Assembly (NCBI GenBank): GCA_025927795.1
Contig: JAICKT010000284.1
Coordinates: 1 to 5,898, forward strand
Source: Parafilimonas sp.
Lineage (GTDB): Bacteria > Bacteroidota > Bacteroidia > Chitinophagales > Chitinophagaceae
DNA: 5,898 bases
Direction of reading: 5' to 3'
Part shown: piece by piece, positions 1-4,977 of the stretch
Layout: the number at the start of each line of letters is the position of its first letter
Numbering within the stretch: position 1 is the stretch's first letter
Notes under the pieces: model-generated
Told to the model about the DNA's origin: nothing
Database searches by the model: none
The model's input: only the letters and a program-made list of their open reading frames with translations
Translations under genes and position numbers: made by a program

Positions 1-119
1 CTCTTGTTACATTTCTCGGCGGCTATGGCAACGCTGTTTTTATTTTTTCATTCATTTTTCTAATCGGTTTTATCACAACTTATTTATCAAACAAGAAATT
101 GAAACCTGAAATTGATTAA
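1..119 (+). CDS. C-terminal end of an integral membrane protein (partial, possible transporter)
   Basis: The frame starting at base 3 is open to a TAA at 117-119 and gives 38 residues. It begins LVTFLGGYGNAVFIF and continues as a strongly hydrophobic stretch of about 20 residues (VFIFSFIFLIGFITTYL), then ends in a short basic tail, SNKKLKPEID. A last transmembrane helix followed by a lysine-containing cytoplasmic tail suits the C-terminus of a polytopic protein such as a major facilitator transporter, but 38 residues do not allow a family call. The rest of the gene lies before the window. It ends 64 bp before the first AhpD-like gene on the same strand, so co-transcription is possible. No terminator hairpin is visible in that gap. 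Confidence 0.6.
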   Translation, partial: LVTFLGGYGNAVFIFSFIFLIGFITTYLSNKKLKPEID

Positions 120-146
120 GCCGTTCAGTAATCATCGCGCTTTATT

Positions 147-179
147 AAATCAGAAATCATACATCAAAAAATCAGAAAT
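147..179 (+). repeat. Short direct repeat 22 bp apart just before the first AhpD-like gene
   Basis: AAATCAGAAAT occurs at 147-157 and again at 169-179, so the copies are 22 bp apart, about two helical turns. The second copy ends 4 bp before the ATG at 184. The spacing would suit a dimeric regulator, but in such AT-rich DNA an 11-base repeat may be chance. No promoter consensus could be assigned around it. Confidence 0.25.
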
Positions 180-183
180 TATT

Positions 184-741
184 ATGGCACACATAAACGT
201 ACCGGAAGGTGTTCCCGGCATTCGCAGCCTCGTAATGTTTCGTCCTGAAACAGGCAAACCATTATATGAATTAGCACAGGTTTTATTACGCCGCAAATCC
301 ACATTAAGCGAAGCAGAACGGGAATTAATAGCAGCTTATGTTTCTAAAAGAAATGATACCATGTTTTGCATGATGAGTCATGCAGCAGCATCAAAAGCAT
401 TCTATGGTGATGATGCAACTATTGTTGATGATGTATTAAAAGATATGCACCAGGCAAACATTAGTAATAAAATGAAAGCACTGTTACACATTGCAGGCAA
501 AGTGCAGATACTTGGCTCAGCAGTAAAACAGGAAGATATAGATGCAGCAAGAACCGAAGGCGCAACAGACAAAGAAATACATGATACAGTTTTGATCGCT
601 GCTGCATTCAGCATGTTTAATCGCTATGTTGATGGGCTTGCAAGCTTTACTCCAACAGATGAAAAAGAATATGAAGCAATGGGCATTCGCATGGCGGAGA
701 AAGGATATATCACGCCCCCAACCCCTAAAGGGGGGCGATAA
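184..741 (+). CDS. AhpD-like peroxidase-related protein with degenerate CxxC motif (paralog 1)
   Basis: This 185-residue protein belongs to the AhpD / carboxymuconolactone decarboxylase fold family, whose members use a CxxC pair for thiol-disulfide or peroxide chemistry in the cytoplasm. I chose the ATG at 184 because its MAHINV aligns with MPHINV of the paralog at 4267; upstream codons in frame have only a TTG start and no homology. The paralogs align without gaps over the first 160 residues, with 92 identities by hand count. The AhpD signature E-x11-C-x2-C-x3-H appears here as E47, Thr59, C62 and H66: the first cysteine is replaced by threonine in NDTMFC. C143 of the paralog is also Ser here, leaving C62 as the only cysteine. 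In Mycobacterium AhpD the position matching C62 is the sulfenic-acid cysteine. Peroxidase cycling is therefore doubtful; a binding, partner-dependent or one-cysteine role is possible. The C-terminus (TPPTPKGGR) is encoded by a GC-rich repeat. The next paralog starts 32 bp downstream. Confidence 0.88.
   Translation: MAHINVPEGVPGIRSLVMFRPETGKPLYELAQVLLRRKSTLSEAERELIAAYVSKRNDTMFCMMSHAAASKAFYGDDATIVDDVLKDMHQANISNKMKALLHIAGKVQILGSAVKQEDIDAARTEGATDKEIHDTVLIAAAFSMFNRYVDGLASFTPTDEKEYEAMGIRMAEKGYITPPTPKGGR
714..734 (+). repeat. GC-rich palindromic repeat, copy 1 (inside the 3' end of AhpD-like paralog 1)
   Basis: A 21-base unit built of C4-5 and G4-5 blocks with an internal CCCC-TAAA-GGGG hairpin (722-733). 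It stands out against the AT-rich surroundings. Its reverse complement matches 17 of 21 bases of the unit at 818-838, so the two copies are inverted with 83 bp between them. From memory, similar C-block/G-block units are scattered through Bacteroidota genomes; this was not checked. It encodes the last residues of the upstream protein. Confidence 0.7.
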
Positions 742-773
742 AACCATTAACTAATTTTTTAAAATAACTAATA

Positions 774-1388
774 ATGAATATGAAAGAAGATATAAAAAAT
801 GAAGCTGCATCTCATACTCCCCTTCAGGGGATGGGGTCATCTTTTATTAATCTTGAAAACGATTTGCCCGGCATTCGCGGACCGATGCAATACAGTCCTG
901 AAACAGGGAAGGCATTAAATGAACTTGCAGAAATTTTATTGCATGATGATAACAACACATTATCGCGTGGTGAACGTGAAATGATTGGCGCTTATGTGTC
1001 ATCAGAAAATGATTGTTTCTATTGCCAGAATGTACACGGCGCATTGGCGCAACATTATTTTGAATGCGATATGCAGTTGATTGATGATATAAAAAAAGAT
1101 TACGAGTCAGCATCCATCTCACGCAAATTAAAAGCATTGCTAAGTATTGCAGGCAGCGTACAAAAAGGCGGCAAGTATGTTACGACTGAACAAGTAGAAC
1201 ATGCGAAAAATCTGGGCGCAACCGATAAAGAAATACACGACACAGTTTTGATTGCCGCTGCCTTCTGCATGTTCAATCGTTATGTTGACGGATTGAATAC
1301 ATGGGCGCCGCAAGACAGGCAGGTGTATATTGAGCGTGCACCCATGCGTGCGAAAGAAGGGTATGCAAATATTGATTTAAATAAATAA
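774..1388 (+). CDS. AhpD-like peroxidase-related protein with intact CxxC (paralog 2)
   Basis: A 204-residue member of the AhpD-like / carboxymuconolactone decarboxylase family. The full AhpD signature is present: E69, C81, C84 and H88 in NDCFYCQNVH, with C98 and C165 as further cysteines. The C-terminal block IHDTVLIAA..CMFNRYVDGL is shared with both other paralogs. These features fit a thiol-based reductase or peroxidase that cycles through a C81-C84 disulfide; substrate and electron donor are unknown. The start is uncertain. ATG 774 has the AT-rich leader typical here and adds 19 residues with no counterpart in the paralogs; the in-frame ATG 831 (Met20) would give 185 residues, exactly the length of paralog 1, and begins at the homologous region (FINLENDLPGIR). 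ATG 831 lies inside a GC-rich repeat hairpin, so I prefer 774. The gene follows paralog 1 by 32 bp, so co-expression and perhaps mixed oligomers are plausible. Confidence 0.88.
   Translation: MNMKEDIKNEAASHTPLQGMGSSFINLENDLPGIRGPMQYSPETGKALNELAEILLHDDNNTLSRGEREMIGAYVSSENDCFYCQNVHGALAQHYFECDMQLIDDIKKDYESASISRKLKALLSIAGSVQKGGKYVTTEQVEHAKNLGATDKEIHDTVLIAAAFCMFNRYVDGLNTWAPQDRQVYIERAPMRAKEGYANIDLNK
818..838 (-). repeat. GC-rich palindromic repeat, copy 2 (inside the 5' end of AhpD-like paralog 2)
   Basis: This is the inverted partner of the unit at 714-734 (17 of 21 bases match), with an internal CCCC-TTCA-GGGG hairpin at 819-830. It encodes TPLQGMG, near the end of the extra N-terminal segment of the downstream protein, and contains the alternative ATG at 831. 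As RNA, 18 of 21 positions could pair with copy 1, counting one G-U pair, placing the ATG at 774 in the loop. Confidence 0.65.
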
Positions 1389-1402
1389 AAATTAATAACA
1401 AA

Positions 1403-1431
1403 CGGTCTGACGCTTTTGAAGCGTCTGACCG
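1403..1431. repeat. Intergenic hairpin H1
   Basis: Two 13-base arms (1403-1415 and 1419-1431) around a TTG loop pair perfectly except for one T-T mismatch in the middle. It starts 14 bases after the stop of AhpD-like paralog 2 and ends 13 bases before the MetE-like ATG. No T-run follows on the + strand, so a classical intrinsic terminator for these genes is not supported. The inner 27 bases recur at 2524-2550 with one difference. On the complementary strand the apex reads CTTCAAAAG, the same as H3. Confidence 0.8.
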
Positions 1432-1444
1432 ATAAAAACAAACT

Positions 1445-2530
1445 ATGAAAATGAAAACATACCCGGTTGGCAGTGTGCCTCGTCCAAAATATTTAGTGGA
1501 TGCATTAGGCGCATTTGCACAACAACAAATCAGCGAAAATGAATTACAGCAATTATTCGATAAAGCTTTAAAAGAAACCATTCAGCGTTTTGAAGAAACA
1601 GGCTCGCCTGTTATAACAGATGGCGAACAAACAAAACCAAGCTTTGCAACTTACCCGATAAGCGGTATAAAGAATCTTTCACCTGATGGTGTTGTTATTC
1701 CATTTGCCGATGGTCATACACGGCAATTGCCAAAAATAACTGCAGGTCCTTTTCATTATACAACTTATGCTGATGGTTATTTAAAGAAGGCAAAACAGTT
1801 AACATCGTTGCCGGTTAAACAGGCAGTAATTTCTGTGTCTGCAATTAGTTTGTTGTATCCGCAGGAAGGCATAGAAAATTATTCGCAGGAACAATTTATA
1901 AATGATTTGGTAAATGAAGCAGAAGCGGACATCAGGAGATGTTTAAATGCAGGCGCTCATCTTGTGCAAATTGATTTTACTGAAGGAAGATTGGCTTTAA
2001 AACTTGACCCATCAAAAGGCTTATTAAAATCTTTTATTGATTTAAACAACAAAGTGCTTTCACGTTTTTCTGAAGAAGAAAGAAAAAAAATAGGCGTGCA
2101 TTCATGCCCCGGAGGCGACCATGATTCTACACACAGCGCAGATATAAGTTATGCTGATTTTTTGCCATTGTTGTTTGAATTGAATGCGGGCAATTTTTTT
2201 CTGGAATATGCAGGAGAAAAAAATAAACAGGATGTGTTGCAATCCATCAAAGAAAATTTGCGCCCAAATCAAACCGTGTTTATTGGTGTAACGGATGTGC
2301 TGAATCCGCGTGTTGAAACACCTGAAGAAATACGCGATACAATTTTAGAAGCATCAGAAAAAATTCCGGTACAACAGCTCGGTACAACAGATGATTGCGG
2401 CTTCTCTCCTTTTGCAGATGATATTTCCACATCGAGAGATACAGCGTTTGCAAAAATTAAAGCACGTGTTGAAGGAACAAAACTCGCTGAACAAAAACTT
2501 TCAAATAATAGTAACGAAAAACTGGTCTGA
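1445..2530 (+). CDS. Core-type cobalamin-independent methionine synthase-like (MetE-like) methyltransferase
   Basis: A 361-residue protein covering only the catalytic C-terminal barrel of MetE (UROD/MetE-like superfamily); full-length MetE is about 750 residues and has an extra N-terminal domain. The zinc-binding set of MetE (His, Cys, Glu, Cys) is visible: H219 and C221 in GVHSCPGGDH, E254 in FFLEYAG and C318 in TTDDCGF. Other family marks are GSVPRP near the start, TDGEQTKPSF around residue 60 and DVLNPRVETPEEI at 284-296. The usual QxDEPAL substrate motif reads QIDFTEGRL (175-183), keeping the aspartate (D177). The expected chemistry is transfer of a methyl or similar group to a zinc-activated thiol, homocysteine in true MetE. 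Lack of the N-terminal domain leaves the methyl donor open: folate, a corrinoid protein or another compound, as in folate-independent core MetE enzymes, or an epoxyalkane:thiol-like reaction. Cytoplasmic; no signal peptide. The stop codon lies within hairpin H2. Family is firm, reaction is not. Confidence 0.9.
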   Translation: MKMKTYPVGSVPRPKYLVDALGAFAQQQISENELQQLFDKALKETIQRFEETGSPVITDGEQTKPSFATYPISGIKNLSPDGVVIPFADGHTRQLPKITAGPFHYTTYADGYLKKAKQLTSLPVKQAVISVSAISLLYPQEGIENYSQEQFINDLVNEAEADIRRCLNAGAHLVQIDFTEGRLALKLDPSKGLLKSFIDLNNKVLSRFSEEERKKIGVHSCPGGDHDSTHSADISYADFLPLLFELNAGNFFLEYAGEKNKQDVLQSIKENLRPNQTVFIGVTDVLNPRVETPEEIRDTILEASEKIPVQQLGTTDDCGFSPFADDISTSRDTAFAKIKARVEGTKLAEQKLSNNSNEKLV

Positions 2531-2551
2531 TGCTTTTGAAGCGTCTGACCG
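2523..2551. repeat. Intergenic hairpin H2, overlapping the stop of the MetE-like gene
   Basis: This second copy of H1 differs by one base in the 27-base core (2524-2550): C becomes T, which keeps pairing as G-U in RNA. Arms surround a TTG loop at 2536-2538. The last codons and TGA stop (2528-2530) of the MetE-like gene lie in the left arm, and the arm ends 15 bases before the esterase ATG. No T-run follows on the + strand. Confidence 0.8.
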
Positions 2552-2566
2552 CACAAAACATCAGCA

Positions 2567-4030
2567 ATGAAAAGTTATAAAAAAGGTAGTCTTTTAGTTG
2601 CAATCATCATAAGCGCTTTACATGTTTGTGGTCAAAAATTCAGTGCAAGCTTTACACCATCTGCATCTAATGAAAACTTTTCGGGCAAAGTGCTTTTGTA
2701 TCTCTCAAAAGAATCAAAATCTCCAAAAGATGAAATGGTTGGCATTGAAAAATTTCCCTGCTTTTCAATTACTGTAAACAATGTAGAGCCAAATGATAAA
2801 GTTGTATTTGATGATAATGCAGTTGCTTATCCAACTAGGCTTTCTGATATTGAAAGAGGTAAATACTACGCTCAAATTGTTTGGGATAAAAATGAAGGCG
2901 GTCGTTCAATTGCTGAAAGCCCGGGTAACATATATAATAATGCAATAACTGTTCAGCTTACAAAAAACACAAATGCAATTTTCAATATCATTTGCAATAA
3001 TGTAGTAAAAGAAAAAAGTTTTGTTGAAACACAATTTGTAAAAGAGCTTAAGGTTTCTTCTGCGTTGCATTCTGCATTTTATAAAAGAGCAACAACTATT
3101 AATGCGGCGGTTCTTCTTCCAAAAGAATATTATGATGAGCCTGAACGAAACTTTCCTGTCTTGTATTGGATTTCAGGTTATGGCGGAGATTATCATAATT
3201 ATTCCGGCACTAACAATCCTTCTTTACCAGTTGATACAACACCATGCATAAGGGTTTTTCTTGATGGTAATTGTTCGCTCGGTCATTGTGTGTATGCAAA
3301 CAGCGATAACAATGGGCCGTGGGGTGATGCGCTTACCCAGGAATTGATTCCGCAGGTTGAAAAAACATACAGAGCAAACAAAGCAAGATTGCTGACCGGA
3401 CACAGCAGCGGCGGCTGGACGGTTTTATGGTTGCAAACGCATTATCCAAAAGTGTTTGATGCATGCTGGTCAAGTTCTCCTGACCCTGTTGATTTCAGAA
3501 GTTTTCAAAAGGTGAATTTGTATGAAGACAAAAATATTTTTTATGCAGGCGATAGTTCGTTAAGAGCAGCAGGAACAATTGCCGGACGTTATCCGTGGAT
3601 TACTATGAAAACGATGTTACAGATGGAGCATGTGATTTATCGCGGTGAACAGATGCATTCTTTCGATGCAGTCTTCAGTGTGAAAAATAGTGATGGTTCT
3701 CCGCGCAGGTTATGTAATGCATCAACCGGCGTAATTGACCCGGTAACAGTAGAACATTGGAAGAACTATGATATTTCACTTTATGTAAGAAACAACTGGC
3801 AGCAACTTGAACCCGATCTTAAAGGAAAGATAAGAGTATCTGTAGGCGAGCAGGATAATTTCTTATTGAATTATGCCGTGCATTTATTCGATGATGAAAT
3901 GAAAAAGATTGATGCAGGTTTTGTATTTGCCTATTATCCCGGCGACCATTTTACTGTATCAACACCGGAATATAAAACGGCAGGTTATCAATTCTTAGAA
4001 CAGAAATACAATGAAATAAAAGACAAATAA
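2567..4030 (+). CDS. Secreted alpha/beta-hydrolase, enterochelin-esterase / esterase D type
   Basis: A 487-residue exported hydrolase. Residues 1-22 form a signal peptide: basic MKSYKK, hydrophobic core LLVAIIISAL, then a likely cut near CGQ. C21 is preceded by HV rather than a small residue, so it is not a convincing lipobox. Residues about 25-150 look like an N-terminal beta-rich accessory region. From about 170 the sequence follows the putative esterase fold (PF00756-type): AAVLLPKEYY, then FPVLYWISGYGG, then the nucleophile elbow GHSSG at 278-282 with Ser280. His461 in PGDHFTV is the likely catalytic histidine, and Asp430 in GEQDN a candidate acid. PWGDALTQELIPQVEKTYRA (251-270) is the usual helix before the elbow. 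Substrate is unknown; relatives cleave siderophore, feruloyl or acetyl-sugar esters. Eight cysteines, three clustered at 227, 236 and 241, could form disulfides in the periplasm. It starts 36 bp after the MetE-like gene. Confidence 0.87.
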   Translation: MKSYKKGSLLVAIIISALHVCGQKFSASFTPSASNENFSGKVLLYLSKESKSPKDEMVGIEKFPCFSITVNNVEPNDKVVFDDNAVAYPTRLSDIERGKYYAQIVWDKNEGGRSIAESPGNIYNNAITVQLTKNTNAIFNIICNNVVKEKSFVETQFVKELKVSSALHSAFYKRATTINAAVLLPKEYYDEPERNFPVLYWISGYGGDYHNYSGTNNPSLPVDTTPCIRVFLDGNCSLGHCVYANSDNNGPWGDALTQELIPQVEKTYRANKARLLTGHSSGGWTVLWLQTHYPKVFDACWSSSPDPVDFRSFQKVNLYEDKNIFYAGDSSLRAAGTIAGRYPWITMKTMLQMEHVIYRGEQMHSFDAVFSVKNSDGSPRRLCNASTGVIDPVTVEHWKNYDISLYVRNNWQQLEPDLKGKIRVSVGEQDNFLLNYAVHLFDDEMKKIDAGFVFAYYPGDHFTVSTPEYKTAGYQFLEQKYNEIKDK

Positions 4031-4050
4031 AAAATCAAACTAAAACAAAC

Positions 4051-4079
4051 GGATGACAACCTTCAAAAGGTTGTCATCC
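4051..4079. repeat. Intergenic hairpin H3 (perfect 13-bp stem)
   Basis: Arms at 4051-4063 and 4067-4079 are perfectly complementary around a CAA loop, 20 bases after the esterase stop. The + strand after it is TTAATAAAAAAG rather than a T-run. The bases before it, read on the other strand, are T-rich, but no minus-strand gene ends here. Its apex CTTCAAAAG is identical to that of H1 and H2 read on their complementary strand. It may end or stabilise the upstream transcript. Confidence 0.8.
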
Positions 4080-4125
4080 TTAATAAAAAAGTTGAATAAA
4101 TAAAAATCAAACTATGAAGTTGAAA

Positions 4126-4206
4126 CGTCATGTCGACGATAGGAGACATCTCTTGAATTATTAACTGTTCAAACTCTAAGAGACCTCTCCTTACGTCGAG
4201 GTGACG
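4126..4206. repeat. Inverted pair of 29-bp Bacteroidota-type palindromic repeat units
   Basis: Units at 4126-4154 and 4178-4206 are inverted copies (23 of 29 bases match) with a 23-bp spacer. Each unit holds its own small hairpin: ATGTC with GACAT around a 10-base loop in the left unit (4130-4134 and 4145-4149), and ACCTC with GAGGT in the right (4183-4187 and 4198-4202). Four of the six differences between units fall in these stems and keep pairing. From memory, units like GTCATTTCGACGAAGGAG are common intergenic repeats in this phylum. No target-site duplication was found. The rest of the 4031-4266 spacer is A-rich with no recognised gene or promoter. Confidence 0.75.
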
Positions 4207-4266
4207 ACATAAACATCAAAACAGAATTTATAAATCAAAACATTCACATCACACAAAAAACAAATT

Positions 4267-4827
4267 ATGCCACACATAAACGTAGATGAAAACTTGCCGG
4301 GTATACGAAGCTTAATGGCTTTCAGCCCCGAAACTGCAACACCCATGGGCAAACTTGCCAACTTAATGCTGCGCACCAATGAAGGCTTAAGCATGGCAGA
4401 AAGAGAAATGATCGCTGCTCATGTTTCTTATCTCAATGATTGTTTTTACTGCCAGCAATCACATGGCGCTATTGCCGCTTGTTATTTAAATGGTGATACA
4501 GATTTGGTTGAGCAAGTAAAGAAAGATTATGAACAAGCAGAAATTTCTGATAAGATGAAAGCCTTACTAAGCATTGCCGGCAGTGTACAAAAAGGCGGTA
4601 AGCATGTAACAGAAGAACAAATTAAAAAAGCAAAAGAAGAAGGTGCAACAGACAGAGACATTCATGATACAGTATTAATTGCTGCGCTGTTTTGCATGTT
4701 CAACCGTTATGTTGACGGGCTTGCAGCCAACACGCCGACAGACCTTTCTACTTATCCGTTAAGAGCAAAGCAAATTGCAGAACATGGTTACGGTAACTAT
4801 ATTTTTTCAATACCGCAACCTGCATAA
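4267..4827 (+). CDS. AhpD-like peroxidase-related protein with intact CxxC (paralog 3)
   Basis: A 186-residue AhpD-like / carboxymuconolactone decarboxylase family protein, normal in length for peroxidase-related members. The signature is complete: E47, C59, C62 and H66 in NDCFYCQQSH, matching the Glu-Cys-Cys-His relay of Mycobacterium AhpD, where the first cysteine resolves the sulfenic acid formed on the second. C143 lies in the C-terminal block CMFNRYVDG that all paralogs share. C72 is the only other cysteine. It probably reduces a peroxide or disulfide in the cytoplasm with an unknown thiol donor. The ATG at 4267 has an A-rich leader and begins at the homologous MxHIN. It is separated from the other two paralogs by the MetE-like and esterase genes and preceded by a 236-bp repeat-rich spacer, so it is probably expressed separately from them. 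The last 22 bases around its stop recur beyond hairpin H4, at 4889-4910. Confidence 0.9.
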   Translation: MPHINVDENLPGIRSLMAFSPETATPMGKLANLMLRTNEGLSMAEREMIAAHVSYLNDCFYCQQSHGAIAACYLNGDTDLVEQVKKDYEQAEISDKMKALLSIAGSVQKGGKHVTEEQIKKAKEEGATDRDIHDTVLIAALFCMFNRYVDGLAANTPTDLSTYPLRAKQIAEHGYGNYIFSIPQPA

Positions 4828-4910
4828 AAATTCAAAACAATCATTGAAAGACTGGCTCAGTCTTAAAGACTGAGCCAGTCTGGAATAACAAGTCCGCAAC
4901 CAGTATAAAA
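4808..4910 (+). repeat. Direct repeat of the gene 3' end flanking hairpin H4
   Basis: Bases 4808-4829, which contain the last codons (PQPA) and TAA of AhpD-like paralog 3, match 4889-4910 at 18 of 22 positions; the core CCGCAACC is identical and ATAAAA follows in both. The second copy would read PQPV-stop. Hairpin H4 lies between the copies, so this may be a duplication made when H4 arrived or by recombination. Confidence 0.55.
4849..4881. repeat. Intergenic hairpin H4 (perfect 14-16 bp stem)
   Basis: Arms at 4849-4862 and 4868-4881 are perfectly complementary; the central TTAAA can extend pairing by two more base pairs. It begins 21 bases after the stop of paralog 3. The apex CTT-A-AAG resembles the CTT-CAA-AAG of the other hairpins with a shorter loop. 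GGAATAACA follows, not a T-run, so terminator function is unproven although position suits a transcript end. Confidence 0.8.
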
Positions 4911-4923
4911 CCTGACGAGGTTT
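4908..4923. repeat. Small palindrome AAACCT-GACG-AGGTTT before the SusC gene
   Basis: A perfect 6-bp stem with a GACG loop lies 54 bases before the SusC-family ATG. It resembles AAACCTGACAGGTTT palindromes that I recall as common in Bacteroidota intergenic DNA, where the A and T runs form the base of the stem as in bidirectional terminators. The remaining 4924-4977 stretch is AT-rich with no clear promoter. Confidence 0.4.
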
Positions 4924-4977
4924 AGAAATAAAAAAATAATAATCATCAAATCTCAAAACTTTAATATCAAAACACAA

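Noticed and set aside
112..183. N-terminal extension of paralog 1 from a TTG at 112
   Set aside because: The 24 added residues have no counterpart in the paralogs and overlap the end of the upstream gene; ATG 184 gives an N-terminus homologous to the paralog at 4267.
402..1137. Minus-strand open frames at 402-614, 517-747 and 847-1137
   Set aside because: They lie opposite well-supported AhpD-like genes, show no domain or family pattern and have odd composition, so they are shadows.
1273..1581. Minus-strand frame spanning the gap between paralog 2 and the MetE-like gene
   Set aside because: It overlaps both genes and hairpin H1 and resembles no known protein.
4114..4164. 16-codon frame MKLKRHVDDRRHLLNY in the repeat-rich spacer
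   Set aside because: Most of it is translation of the repeat unit, so a functional peptide is unlikely without expression evidence.
4031..4266. Possible CRISPR array or riboswitch in the 236-bp spacer
   Set aside because: There are no evenly spaced direct repeats and no recognisable aptamer pattern; the structure is explained by one hairpin and one inverted repeat pair.
4191..4394. Minus-strand frame of 67 codons across the start of paralog 3
   Set aside because: It is antisense to a clear gene start and part of it is the inverted repeat; no family features.
4849..4881. H4 as a classical intrinsic terminator
   Set aside because: The stem is strong and well placed, but no T-run follows on the transcribed strand, so it was listed as a repeat hairpin instead.
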